NCBI GenBank assembly: GCA_963824935.1
Contig: CAWGRF010000023.1
Location: forward strand, 248,001 to 312,000
Length of the DNA stretch: 64,000 bases
Reading direction: 5' to 3'
From: JACCZX01 sp963824935
Lineage (GTDB): Bacteria; Pseudomonadota; Gammaproteobacteria; Burkholderiales; Burkholderiaceae_F
Under the pieces are notes generated by a model. The model was not told the DNA's origin, did not search any database, and worked only from the letters and a program-made list of their open reading frames with translations. Positions 18,197 through 27,045 of this stretch are shown here, one piece after another. The position numbers and the translations under genes were made by a program. The number at the start of each line of letters is the position of its first letter. Within the stretch, counting starts at the first letter, position 1.

Positions 18197-19255
18197 ATGG
18201 CAGCCATAAAGAAGAAGGCATCTCGAAGGGCTGTCGGCAAGCGACGAATCAAGCCAGTCGGTTTGGCCTTGCAGGGTGGCGGTGCTCACGGCGCTTTCGC
18301 GTGGGGAGTGCTCGACCGCTTGCTGGAGGATGGGCAGCTGTCCTTCGAAGGAGTGAGCGCCACCAGCGCCGGCGCAATGAACGCGGCGGTGCTCGCCTAC
18401 GGGTTGCTGCAGGGTGGCCGAGACGGCGCGCGAACAGCGCTGCACAACTTCTGGCACGACATCGCACGCTCCGCTGAGCTCTACAGTCCCTTTCGGCAAC
18501 TGCCATGGGCGAAGACATCGGCTTTCGCGCTCGATCGTTCGCCGCTGCACTTCTGGACGGACCTGTGGCTGCGCGTGTTTTCGCCGTACGAGTTCAATCC
18601 GCTGAACCTGAATCCGCTGCGCGACGTGCTGCAATCCCACGTCGATTTCGCCGCGTTGCGCGAGCGCTCGCCATTGTTGCTCTATCTGTGCGCTACCAAT
18701 GTCGAGACCAGCAAGGTGCGCATCTTTTCCAGCCAGGAGATCTGCGTCGAAGCGGTGCTCGCCTCCGCCTGTCTGCCTTTCTTGTTCCAGGCGGTCGAGA
18801 TCGAGGGCGAGTATTACTGGGACGGCGGCTATGTCGGTAATCCAGCGATCTATCCGCTGATCTACAACTGCGATACGCGCGACGTTGTGATCGTGCACAT
18901 CAATCCGATCGTGCGCCGAGGCGTGCCGCGCACCGCGGCCGAGATCCTCAACCGCATGAACGAGGTGAGTTTCAACTCTTCACTGATGCGCGAGATGCGG
19001 GTGATCGCCTTTGTCATGTCGCTAATTCAGAGCGGCAAGGTCGCGCGCGGGGAGTTGAAGGAAGTGCTGATCCACTCGATCCGCTCCGACGAAACGATGG
19101 CCGGGCTGGGTGTGTCGAGCAAGCTGAACACCGATTGGGATTTCCTGTGCCACTTGCGCGATCTCGGCCGCGCGCAGGCCGAGCGCTGGCTGGCGGCCAC
19201 GTACGACGACATTGGCGTTCGCTCAAGCGTCGACGTGCACGGGGATTTCGTTTGA
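18197..19255 (+). CDS. patatin-like phospholipase
   Basis: 352 residues. The patatin fold is shown by the oxyanion-hole loop LALQGGGAHGAFAWGVLD (about 23-40), the nucleophile S57 in SATSAGAMNA, and the catalytic Asp in WDGGYVGNP (about residue 212). The nucleophile elbow reads A-T-S-A-G where G-x-S-x-G is usual. Predicted to hydrolyse phospholipids or other acyl esters, in the cytoplasm or at the membrane, since no signal peptide is present and the N-terminus is Lys/Arg-rich. It may be the DUF3734-type group, given the Glu-Ile-Leu-Asn-Arg-containing C-terminal region. Confidence 0.88.
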   Translation: MAAIKKKASRRAVGKRRIKPVGLALQGGGAHGAFAWGVLDRLLEDGQLSFEGVSATSAGAMNAAVLAYGLLQGGRDGARTALHNFWHDIARSAELYSPFRQLPWAKTSAFALDRSPLHFWTDLWLRVFSPYEFNPLNLNPLRDVLQSHVDFAALRERSPLLLYLCATNVETSKVRIFSSQEICVEAVLASACLPFLFQAVEIEGEYYWDGGYVGNPAIYPLIYNCDTRDVVIVHINPIVRRGVPRTAAEILNRMNEVSFNSSLMREMRVIAFVMSLIQSGKVARGELKEVLIHSIRSDETMAGLGVSSKLNTDWDFLCHLRDLGRAQAERWLAATYDDIGVRSSVDVHGDFV

Positions 19256-19277
19256 AATGTAAATGTTGTTGTTTGCG

Positions 19278-19304
19278 CGAATATTCACACGCAAAATCCT
19301 TGAC
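19278..19304 (+). repeat. repeat block A, intact-unit copy
   Basis: 27-nt block matching 16491-16517 at 24 positions. Its end contains the TTGAC of the -35 element described next, so this block is the upstream edge of a promoter-bearing unit. Confidence 0.6.
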
Positions 19305-19329
19305 TTGGATCACGCACATTTTTTATATT
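19300..19329 (+). promoter_or_regulatory. sigma-70-type promoter of the small 19.3 kb unit
   Basis: TTGACT at 19300-19305 and TATATT at 19324-19329 are separated by 18 bp, a near-consensus promoter. The start of transcription would be about 19336, just before a perfect hairpin (CCGGCG-GAAA-CGCCGG) at the 5' end of the RNA. Confidence 0.6.
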
Positions 19330-19370
19330 TCGTCCTCCGGCGGAAACGCCGGTTACTTGGAGGTCCAGAG

Positions 19371-19544
19371 ATGTTTAACCCGTGCAGCAATCACCCATCG
19401 TTGTCGCGAATGACGTTCGCGGCAGCGGGCGTGCAAACGCGCGCGACGTCGGCAGCCGCCGGCATCGTGACGTTCTGCGCCGGGCGGCCGCTGTGCGACG
19501 TCGCCGTGTTAACAAGTGATCCGAGCGGAGGTCCAGTGAGGTAG
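19371..19544 (+). CDS. 57-residue ORF of unknown function
   Basis: ATG at 19371 follows GGAGG (19359-19363). The product MFNPCSNHPSLSRMTFAAAG... is 57 residues, has two Cys, no strong membrane segment and no family I know. It is flanked by a good promoter (19300-19329) and an intrinsic terminator (19565-19598), so it forms a transcript of about 265 nt. It may be a small protein, a leader peptide or the body of a regulatory RNA. The 10-mer GGAGGTCCAG occurs at its ribosome-binding site and again at 19527-19536 near its stop. Confidence 0.45.
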   Translation: MFNPCSNHPSLSRMTFAAAGVQTRATSAAAGIVTFCAGRPLCDVAVLTSDPSGGPVR

Positions 19545-19564
19545 CTGGATCAGGCTGGCAACCA

Positions 19565-19598
19565 AGCCCGGATCGCGTTGAACGCCTCCGGGCTTTTT
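19565..19598 (+). terminator. intrinsic terminator
   Basis: Perfect 8-bp stem AGCCCGGA (19565-19572) and TCCGGGCT (19587-19594) with a 14-nt loop, running into TTTTT. It ends the small unit that starts at about 19336, upstream of the 71-residue membrane protein gene. Confidence 0.75.
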
Positions 19599-19629
19599 GT
19601 TTGTGCAGTCTTAACGCAAAGGAACTGAC

Positions 19630-19845
19630 ATGGAACGCGAGGATCGATTCACAACGAAGAACGACTTCTTCTACGCCTTGGTCATCCTTGCCACGCTTGC
19701 CGTGACGGGGCTGGGCGTATTGGTCGAAGTGGTCGAGCACGCCGGTGTAGTCGCCGGCTACGCCGTAGAGGCGCGTCAAGCTTCTGCAGTCGACGCTCGA
19801 TCGAAGCACGCCATTTACGTGGCGAAGGCAGGAGAGAAGAAGTGA
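19630..19845 (+). CDS. small single-span membrane protein
   Basis: 71 residues. A polar N-terminus (MEREDRFTTKNDF) is followed by one transmembrane helix (about 14-35, FYALVILATLAVTGLGVLVEVV) and a short hydrophilic tail. ATG 19630 follows AAAGGA. No family recognised. It lies between the terminator at 19565-19598 and a strong inverted repeat at 19871-19897, inside the unit bounded by repeat blocks A and B. Confidence 0.6.
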   Translation: MEREDRFTTKNDFFYALVILATLAVTGLGVLVEVVEHAGVVAGYAVEARQASAVDARSKHAIYVAKAGEKK

Positions 19846-19859
19846 ATGGCAGCCGAGTT

Positions 19860-19881
19860 ACCGGCCGGCCGGCGTGCGATT
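19860..19881 (+). repeat. repeat block B, intact-unit copy
   Basis: 22-nt block identical at 21 positions to 16533-16554. It overlaps the left arm of the inverted repeat at 19871-19897, so the shared sequence ends in half a hairpin. Confidence 0.6.
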
Positions 19882-19897
19882 CCCCCGATCGCACGCC
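19871..19897. repeat. perfect inverted repeat between convergent genes
   Basis: GGCGTGCGAT and ATCGCACGCC form a perfect 10-bp stem around a 7-nt loop. It sits between the plus-strand membrane protein (stop 19845) and the minus-strand SDR (stop 19962). There is no T-tract on either side, so it could be a transcript-end hairpin or a protein site. Confidence 0.55.
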
Positions 19898-19961
19898 ACC
19901 GGTCGGGAACGCGGCCATTATGTGGATAGCCAATTTATCTCGGAACAGAGACAAGAACCCT

Positions 19962-20714
19962 CTAGCCCCCGAGGTAGGCTCCACCATTGACGTGGATCAC
20001 TTGACCGGTGACAAACCTAGCGCCGCTCCCAGCGAGCCAGGTCACCGTTTGGGCGACGTCCCCTGCGGTGCCATGTCTCGCGATCAGCGTCTGATGTCTG
20101 CGTCGATGTTCAGGTGCCGCAGTTGAGCTGGCGGCGTGACGTACGGTGTCGATCATTCCCGGAGCAACACAATTGACCGTAATTCCGTCTGGCGCCAGCT
20201 CGTGCGCGAGCGCACGTGTCATGCCCGCCAAGCCGGCTTTTGCGGTGACCACGTGCAGTCTGTTCGCTGCGCCGGTATGTCCGGTCATGCCACCGATGTT
20301 GACGATGGTAGGTTGCTCGGATTTTCTTAGCAGCCGCAGCGCGGCTTGTGTACAAAAGAAAGCGCCGTCCAAAATTATCGCCAGCGTGCGATGCCAATCA
20401 GCGGCGGAGATGTCGTCGAGCTTCGCCTCTCGTCGCACGGCCGCATTGTTGACGAGAATATCGAGTCGGCCCCATTGCTCTTCGATTTTGGCAACCATCT
20501 GAAGCACGGCGTCGCGATCAGCGACATCGGCAACGCAGAGCAAAGCGCGCCCACCGCGTGCGGTGATCTCTTCCACCACCGATTGCCCCTCTTCCACCGA
20601 CGAGCGCACATTGACAGCGACGGCGGTGCCGGAACCAGCCAAGCTCAGTGCGATCTCACGGCCGATGTTGCGGCCCGCTCCGGTCACTAATGCGACTCTT
20701 GCAGCAATAGGCAC
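19962..20714 (-). CDS. short-chain dehydrogenase fold lacking the catalytic tetrad
   Basis: 250 residues of SDR type: nucleotide motif TGAGRNIGRE (11-20), VADVADRD, NNAAV (89-93) and the C-terminal GQVIHVNGG. The catalytic residues are replaced: Ser by Gly142 (NIGGMTGHTG), Tyr by Val155 (HVVTAK, with His154 beside it) and the structural Asn by Ile114; only Lys159 remains. It is the last gene of a VOC-TctBAC-MmgE-SDR series, 6 nt after MmgE. It may bind NAD(P) without acting as an oxidoreductase, or use another residue. Confidence 0.85.
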   Translation of the reverse strand: MPIAARVALVTGAGRNIGREIALSLAGSGTAVAVNVRSSVEEGQSVVEEITARGGRALLCVADVADRDAVLQMVAKIEEQWGRLDILVNNAAVRREAKLDDISAADWHRTLAIILDGAFFCTQAALRLLRKSEQPTIVNIGGMTGHTGAANRLHVVTAKAGLAGMTRALAHELAPDGITVNCVAPGMIDTVRHAASSTAAPEHRRRHQTLIARHGTAGDVAQTVTWLAGSGARFVTGQVIHVNGGAYLGG

Positions 20715-20720
20715 GTGTGC

Positions 20721-22113
20721 TCATTGCCGCGCCGCGTCGTCTGCGAACGATTCGAAGAAGCTCAACTCCGGCATATCGAACAACGCGGTCACCTTTTCGG
20801 CTAGGCGCTGTGCGTCTGCGTTCGGTAAGTCCCCGTGGGCGCAGTTTGCGAAGAATTTCCGCTCAAGATCCGAGTCGCTCAAAGGATGGTCCACTCCGCC
20901 CCTGAAGAAGTCTTGCCGGTGTTCATGGATCTCGCCATTGGTCAGCACCACACGCACATGACCGGTGAACCGATTGGGATACGGATTCGCAGGATCGACG
21001 ATGTAGCTCACCTTCTTGGCCAGACGGATGACCGCCGCGTCGTTGACCACGCTGTCGTCGAACTCCGCGAGACCGGCGTCGTCTCTGAGGATACCGACAG
21101 CGATCGCGTAGGGAATGCTGAACTTTGCGGCGTAACCGTTGGGCGGCGATCGCTTCAGTTCGATCGGCTCCCACAGCCGATGCACGATGCCTTCGGCTGT
21201 TTCGCACTCGATGCGCTCGATCAGGCTCGCATCGATTCCTTTCTTGCGAAACTCACGCGCGCAATCGATGTACGGGTGCGCCATCGTTCCGCACGCATAC
21301 GGCTTGAACGCAATCGACTGCCAAATCCATTGCGTTCCGAAAGATTCCAGCATCGCCTCGAAATCTCCGCCCTCGGTGTTGGCGAACCCGTGAAACAGAC
21401 CATGCTTTCCCTCGAACACGGTGCGAGGTCCTTCGAAGCCCGCCATGCGCAAGGCGAACTGCACGGTAACCGGATTGCGCAGCCCAGCCCGGATGCATCC
21501 GCTTGGTCCACGAGCCATCGGCCAGGTATTCGATGATCCCCGACGCCAGGCTGCCTGCGATGCCGAACGCATTGACCAATTCTTTCTGCGGTAAACGCAT
21601 CGCCGCCCCGATGCCTGCAGCCGCTCCCATCGCGCCCAGGATTGCCGTCGGATGAAAGCCCGCCTTGTGAATCCGTGTCGGTGCGACCCGGCACAAGCGG
21701 CACGTGACCTCCGCTCCGATCGCCAGTCCGCGCAGCAGGTCGGCGCCCGACAGTCGATGCCTCTCGCAGGCCGCCAGCACCGCGGGAACGATCACCGCTC
21801 CTGCGTGAACCGGCCCGCCCTCGAAAGTGTCGTCGAAGTCCTCGCCGTGCGCCGCGGTTCCGTTGACGAACGCCGCGCCTTCAACGCCGAAGCGGCGTGT
21901 ATGGCCGATCACCGTGCACGGCCCGTCCTGGTCAATCGCCGACAACGCGGCAGCGACGTACGTTTGTCTACGCGCAGCAATACACAGGCCGGTGATGTCC
22001 AGAACCAACTTCGTGCCGACTTCGCGCGTTTCGGCGGAGCGCTCGGGGCTCGCACTCGAGATGACGCGCGCGAGTCGTTCAGAGACGGACTCTTCGCCTT
22101 TGCTGCGCGACAC
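20721..22113 (-). CDS. MmgE/PrpD family protein, frameshifted near 21470
   Basis: Two overlapping frames make one MmgE/PrpD protein of about 464 residues. The first (from 22113) contains EDFDDTFEGGPVHAGAVIVPAVLA-type conserved sequence and GWAAQSG; the second resumes at VQFALRMAGFEGPRTVFEGK and runs to 20721 (FFANCAHGDLPNADAQRL). The join falls at about 21470, where one base appears to be missing. The family includes 2-methylcitrate dehydratase and cis-aconitate decarboxylase-like lyases acting on tricarboxylates. Placement beside TctA/B/C suggests that the imported tricarboxylate-type acid is its substrate. Confidence 0.82.
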
Positions 22114-22122
22114 GATGGGCGC

Positions 22123-23100
22123 TCAGCGTACGACTTTGATCCCCGCTGCCTGATACTGCGTGCGCAGCTCGTCTTCGATCTGCTTGATCATCTTCGAAAG
22201 CTCGGCGCTGTTGGTGAAGTGCTCTTCGAGCTGATTCTCCTCAGCATATTTTTTCCACGAAGGCGTGGCGCGCAATTTGGCGAACCGATCTTCCCAATAG
22301 GCAACAACTTCGTTTGGCACTCCTGGAGGCGCAACGACTGCACGGATCTGCGGTGTCGGTTTTACGTCGTAGCCGGCTTCCTTCAGTGTGGGGACACCGG
22401 GGTAACCGGGCAGCGGTTTTTCGCTCAATTGCGCCAGCACACGCAGCTTCCCGGCACGGACCTGCTCACCGGCTTCTTGCGGCTCGATCACCATGATGTC
22501 GACATGACCGCCGAGTAAAGCAGCTAACCGCTCACCGCCACCAGGAAACGAAACGAACGCCCAGCGGGCGCCGGTGGCGCTTTGCAAGCTCTGCCGGATG
22601 ATGTTGTCACGCGAAGTGGCCGATCCGCCGGATTGCTTCAACTGTCCCGGCTGCGCTTTCGCCGCTTCAATGAAATCGCGCAGTGTCTTGTACGGTGAAT
22701 CGGCGCGCACCGCGAATACCGCGGGTTCGAGCAGCAGGCCCGCCACAGGTTTTAGGTCATGCAATGTGACCTTGGCTTCGCTGGAGGTTAGCGGTCCCGC
22801 GATCCATACACTGGTCACCAGGCCGATCGTGTGCGGATCGTCTTTTCGCTCAGCGATCGCCGCTGCGGCCACTGCGCCGTTGCCGCCAGGCCGGTTCTGC
22901 ACTTGCATACGCACCGGCAGCAGCTTCTCCTTTTCCATCATCGTCGCGATCGCGCGCGCCAGAAGATCGCTGCCGCCGCCCGGACCGGTATGCACGATCA
23001 CATCGACCGTTTTGGTCGGCTTCCATTGAGCGTTCGCTGATGCGGCCAGACACAACGATGCGGCTATCAATGTCGCGCGCGCTATTTGAAGGCATCTCAT
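22123..23100 (-). CDS. tctC: TctC/Bug periplasmic binding protein
   Basis: 325 residues. Signal peptide of about 24 residues (ending SANAQ), then the Bug-type fold: VDVIVHTGPGGGSDLLAR, NRPGGNGAVA and GVPTLKEAGYDV. Binds a carboxylate or similar acid for the TctA/B permease. It directly follows tctA on the minus strand and precedes MmgE by 9 nt, forming one operon. The exact ligand is not predictable. Confidence 0.9.
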   Translation of the reverse strand: MRCLQIARATLIAASLCLAASANAQWKPTKTVDVIVHTGPGGGSDLLARAIATMMEKEKLLPVRMQVQNRPGGNGAVAAAAIAERKDDPHTIGLVTSVWIAGPLTSSEAKVTLHDLKPVAGLLLEPAVFAVRADSPYKTLRDFIEAAKAQPGQLKQSGGSATSRDNIIRQSLQSATGARWAFVSFPGGGERLAALLGGHVDIMVIEPQEAGEQVRAGKLRVLAQLSEKPLPGYPGVPTLKEAGYDVKPTPQIRAVVAPPGVPNEVVAYWEDRFAKLRATPSWKKYAEENQLEEHFTNSAELSKMIKQIEDELRTQYQAAGIKVVR

Positions 23101-23116
23101 CTTGTCTCCTTGGTGA

Positions 23117-24631
23117 TTACGTCGAAATGTTCTGATCGAGCGCTTGCATGCGCATCGAATTGAATTTTCTAAACAGCGGCATGATCAGCAGTATGGCGGC
23201 GACCAGCAACAGTCCTGCCGGAATCGGTCTTAACAGGATCGATAAATCGCCTTGCGACATCATCAGCGATTGACGCAGCGCTCTTTCCATCGGATCGCCT
23301 AGCACTAACCCTAATACCAGCGGCGCGGCCGGGTAATCCAGCTTACGCATCGCATAACCGAGCAAGCCGAAAAGAGCGAGCAGGCCGAGCTCAAACACAC
23401 TTGATGAATCGCTGTAGACGCCGACGATCGCTACGCCGAGTATTAATGGGAACATCGCGTAACCCGGAACGCGTAGCAGCTGGGCAAACACCGCAACCAA
23501 CGGCAAATTCAGAACCAACAGCATCACGTTACCGATATACATGCTGGCGACGAGCCCCCAAAACAGCGCCGGCGTTTCCGGAATGAACAACGGTCCGGGT
23601 TTGAAACCCCACAGCACAAGCGCGGCGAGCAGTATCGCTGTGGTTCCGCTGCCCGGGATTCCGAGTGTCAGCAACGGGACCAGCGCGCCGGCAGTTTCCG
23701 CGTTGTTTGCGCTCTCCGGCGCGGCAACACCTTCGATCGCACCCGTGCCGAATTTTTCGGGATGCTTGGAAACCGCTTTCTCGACGCCGTAACTCATGAA
23801 TGAAGCGACCGTCGAACCGGCACCCGGAAGAATGCCGACCAGGAATCCGATCACCGAGCCATTAACAAATGCAAAACGGCAGTCCTTCATATCCTGCCAA
23901 GTCGGCAACAAATTCTTTAATCCCTTCGGTGCGGGCACCATGCCGATCGGCTGTTGCGATTCCATGTTCGCCAACACCTCGCCAATCGCAAAAATGCCGA
24001 TCGCGACGATGATGAAATCAATGCCTCCAAGCAGCCCGGTCTGACCGAACGTGAAGCGCGAGGTCGCACTAAACAGATCCGTCCCCATCGTCGCGATCCA
24101 TAGGCCGACCAACATCGATAGCAGTCCCTTGGTCAGCGATTCACCCGACAGCAGGACGACCATCGTCAGACCGAGCACCATCAACGCAAAGTATTCGGGC
24201 GCACTAAACGCGAGCGAGAGCTTGGCCAGCGGAGGTGCGATCAGCATCAGCGCCACCACACCGATCGTTCCGGCGATAAACGATGCGATCGCGGCCATTC
24301 CCAACGCTGCACCGGCGCGACCCTTACGCGCCATTTGGTAGCCATCGAGACATGTCACCACCGACGCGGATTCGCCCGGCACATTCAGAAGGATCGATGT
24401 CGTCGATCCGCCGTACTTGGCACCGTAATAAATGCCGGCCAACATGATCATCGCGCCGGTCGGTTCGAGCTTCAGTGTTAGCGGTAACAACATCGCGATC
24501 GTTGCGGGCGGGCCGAGACCGGGGAGCACGCCGATCACCGTGCCGAGCAAAACACCGAGGAAGCACATTGCAAGGTTGGTCGTCGTTAACGCAACGCCGA
24601 AGCCTTGCAGCAGCCCGCTGACAGTGTCCAT
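23117..24631 (-). CDS. tctA: TctA large permease subunit
   Basis: 504 residues with about ten to twelve transmembrane helices. Characteristic blocks are GVLPGLGPPATIAMLLPLT near residue 38, GAKYGGSTTSILLNVPGE near 69, and the internally repeated GILPGAGSTVASFMSYG near 266. It forms the main channel of a tripartite tricarboxylate transporter driven by ion gradients. It lies between tctB and tctC. Confidence 0.95.
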   Translation of the reverse strand: MDTVSGLLQGFGVALTTTNLAMCFLGVLLGTVIGVLPGLGPPATIAMLLPLTLKLEPTGAMIMLAGIYYGAKYGGSTTSILLNVPGESASVVTCLDGYQMARKGRAGAALGMAAIASFIAGTIGVVALMLIAPPLAKLSLAFSAPEYFALMVLGLTMVVLLSGESLTKGLLSMLVGLWIATMGTDLFSATSRFTFGQTGLLGGIDFIIVAIGIFAIGEVLANMESQQPIGMVPAPKGLKNLLPTWQDMKDCRFAFVNGSVIGFLVGILPGAGSTVASFMSYGVEKAVSKHPEKFGTGAIEGVAAPESANNAETAGALVPLLTLGIPGSGTTAILLAALVLWGFKPGPLFIPETPALFWGLVASMYIGNVMLLVLNLPLVAVFAQLLRVPGYAMFPLILGVAIVGVYSDSSSVFELGLLALFGLLGYAMRKLDYPAAPLVLGLVLGDPMERALRQSLMMSQGDLSILLRPIPAGLLLVAAILLIMPLFRKFNSMRMQALDQNIST

Positions 24632-24638
24632 GTGACGT

Positions 24639-25100
24639 CTACAACAGCAATCCCGAAGGCAACGACACGCCCAGCGCTAACGAAAACAGAGCGTAAAAGC
24701 CGAGTGCGCTACCGATAGCGAGAGTGATTGCTTTGAGTTGTGATTGGCGAAACATCACCGCCACAATGAACCACGTCAGCAAAGCAAACGAGACGACGAA
24801 GCCGAGCACATTGAGTAGTGCGATGCAGACGGCAAACGCGACCCAACAGGTAAGCACGCGCCGCAATTCGCTCCAGTTAATGCGCCTACCTGTTGTGGGA
24901 TCCGACTTCAGCACCGCGCCGGCCACTAACAGCAATGACAACGCGACCATCGCGCCGCCGTACCACACCGGAAAGAACCCGGGCCCCGGACCGTCGACGC
25001 CGAGGTACTCCCAGCGCCAGGCCTCACTGAGGATGTACACACCAAGAGCAGCCAGAGCCAGCCCGGACCAGAAGTCGCCTTTGCGCATGAAAGCGCTCAT
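24639..25100 (-). CDS. tctB: TctB small permease subunit
   Basis: 153 residues from ATG 25100 (MSAFMRKGDFWSGLALA) with four membrane segments, as usual for TctB. It includes LGVDGPGPGFFPVWYG, the conserved region between helices 1 and 2. It precedes tctA by 7 nt. Confidence 0.88.
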   Translation of the reverse strand: MSAFMRKGDFWSGLALAALGVYILSEAWRWEYLGVDGPGPGFFPVWYGGAMVALSLLLVAGAVLKSDPTTGRRINWSELRRVLTCWVAFAVCIALLNVLGFVVSFALLTWFIVAVMFRQSQLKAITLAIGSALGFYALFSLALGVSLPSGLLL

Positions 25101-25144
25101 CAACTGTGCCTTGAGCCTTGCCGGACTTCGAAGCGCTTGTTGGA

Positions 25145-25543
25145 CTAATTCTTATAACGGCCGACGGGCACTAACTCGGCAATCGTCCCACCCGGCGCGC
25201 GAAATTTGACCGGAATCACTCCAGGATCGCTAACGATCTCCGAACCGTAGGCTTTAATCTTTCGCGTCGCCTTTTCCATATCTTCGACTTCGACTGCGAA
25301 GTGATGAATGCATGGGCCCTCTCCGGCCGCTTTTGATTCGGCCGACTGTGTGCCCGCATCGTATTTAAGCAACGTGAAGTCGATCCGGCCGTCCGTCATG
25401 TGACGCGAGGTGTGATCGCGCGTTTTCTTAGTCTCCGAATCCCTAAAGCCGAAGACCTTCTTGTAGAACTCGCCTGTCTTGTCGATCTCATCGACCTTTA
25501 GCGCCAGATGCACGATGCGGTCGATCTTGTGGTGACCGGGCAC
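25145..25543 (-). CDS. VOC family protein, second tandem copy
   Basis: About 132 residues from a GTG at 25543 (upstream in-frame TTG at 25561). Glyoxalase/bleomycin-resistance fold with likely metal ligands His in RIVHLALKV, His in CIHHFAVEV and Glu in GGTIAELVP. It is about 85% identical to the gene just upstream and overlaps its 3' end by 56 nt in another frame. Small VOC enzymes are isomerases, epimerases, lyases or ring-cleavage dioxygenases. It lies 44 nt upstream of tctB. Confidence 0.83.
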   Translation of the reverse strand: MPGHHKIDRIVHLALKVDEIDKTGEFYKKVFGFRDSETKKTRDHTSRHMTDGRIDFTLLKYDAGTQSAESKAAGEGPCIHHFAVEVEDMEKATRKIKAYGSEIVSDPGVIPVKFRAPGGTIAELVPVGRYKN

Positions 25544-25922
25544 GATTCTTGTACCGACCAATCGGCACCAGCTCAGCGATCGTGCCGCCAGGCGCGCGAA
25601 ACTTCACCGGAATGACACCCGGGTCGCTGACAATCTCGCAGCCATACGCTTTGATCTGATCGCTCGCTTTGGCGAGATCGTCGACCTCAATTGCAAAGTG
25701 ATGAATGCAAGGCCCTTCGCCGGCCGCCTTTGACTCGGCAGATTGTGTGCCGGCGTCGTACTTCAACAAGGTGAAATCGATCTGGCCGTCGGTCATGTGA
25801 CGTGAGGTGTGATCGCGCGTTTTCTTGGTCTCGGCATCCTGAAAGCCAAACACGCTTTGATAGAACTCGCCGGTCTTGTCGATCTCGTCGACTTTCAATG
25901 CCAAATGAACGATTCGAGCCAT
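25488..25922 (-). CDS. VOC family protein, first tandem copy
   Basis: 144 residues from ATG 25922 (MARIVHLALKVDEIDKTGEFY). Same metal-ligand pattern as its neighbour. After GRYKN, where the other copy stops, this frame continues 18 more residues into the second gene because its own stop is absent. The tail is therefore read-through of the duplicate, not conserved sequence. Likely first gene of the VOC-tct-MmgE-SDR operon, downstream of the LysR gene. Confidence 0.85.
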   Translation of the reverse strand: MARIVHLALKVDEIDKTGEFYQSVFGFQDAETKKTRDHTSRHMTDGQIDFTLLKYDAGTQSAESKAAGEGPCIHHFAIEVDDLAKASDQIKAYGCEIVSDPGVIPVKFRAPGGTIAELVPIGRYKNRARSPQDRPHRASGAKGR

Positions 25923-26055
25923 TTGTTCTCCTCAGTGGAGTTGAGGCCATACGTCCAGCAGATAGGAGCCGACATTAGTCCGCTTGGCGCGTAGCCACAA
26001 CAGGCAGAAATGCCACTGCATGCGGCCAAGTTGAACAGGAATGGCGGATCACAAC

Positions 26056-26989
26056 TCACTTGGCTTTGCGGTGGCCGTGCAGCGAGGCGTTCAGACGGCC
26101 AGGGCGATTCGCCATGACCACTTTGTACAACGCGTGTGCGGCCGTCGACAGCGCGCGGTCGCTGCGCCGAACCAGAAACACTTGCCGCGTTAACCCTGGT
26201 GCACTTAGCGCTTTCGACACCAGTTCATTGTGTCGGAAGTGAAACAACGTCAATGACGGCACGACCGTGATGCCAAGCCCTGCGCGCACCATTCCCGCCA
26301 CTGAGCTCAATTGTTCAAGCTCCAACACGGTGCGCAGCCGCGTCGGATAGATCGCCGCCTCCAGGTATTGGCGAACGCTGCTGGATCGCGCGAGCTGAAC
26401 GATCGGATACTGCGCAAGATCGGCCAGCCGCAGCGCTGCGCGCCGCTTGGCGAGTTCGTGATCACGGCGGCACACCACATGAAACTCATCGGTGCAGAAG
26501 CGCTCAGTCCGCAACTCGGGCGCGTCGGCGCGCGTCGACGCGAGTGCAAAGTCGGCTCGGCCCAAACGGACGCGGTCGATGCATTCTTCCGACAGCACGT
26601 CGGCCACGTCGAGCTCGATTCCCGGATAGCGCGCATGAAAGTCGGCCAGCAGCGAAGGTAGCCAACCTGCCGCCAGCGAAGGCAACACCGCGACGGCGAC
26701 TCGACCGCGACGGCGCGCGACGTGATCGCGCACGTCAATGATCGCCTCTTCGGTATCGCGCAACAGCCGGCGTGCTGCGTCGACGAACGCTTCACCTTCG
26801 GCGGTCAGCTCGACACTACGCGTCGTGCGGTCGAACAATCGTGCGCCGAGGTGATCTTCCAACGCGCGGATCAATGCCGAGAACGCCGGCTGAGACAAGA
26901 TTGCATAGGTTGGCAGCGCGCGTAAAGCTCCGTTGCTCGGTCAGCGTCACAAAGGCTCGCAGCTCACGAGTCGACACATTGATTTGCAT
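26056..26989 (-). CDS. LysR family regulator, frameshifted near 26898
   Basis: The helix-turn-helix is split between frames. ATG at 26989 gives MQINVSTRELRAFVTLTEQRSFTRAANLCN; one surplus base near 26898 moves the frame to LSQPAFSALIRALEDHLGARLFDRTTR and the effector domain to 26056. Together this is a normal LysR protein of about 310 residues. It stands between the operon it likely controls (VOC-tct-MmgE-SDR, same strand) and the divergent AtuA gene at 27046; the 56-nt gap to AtuA should hold its operator. Confidence 0.85.
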
Positions 26990-27045
26990 AACGGATCAAT
27001 GTATCTCAACTTTGAATTTCACAGATCAGCGGCGATACCTAGAGT

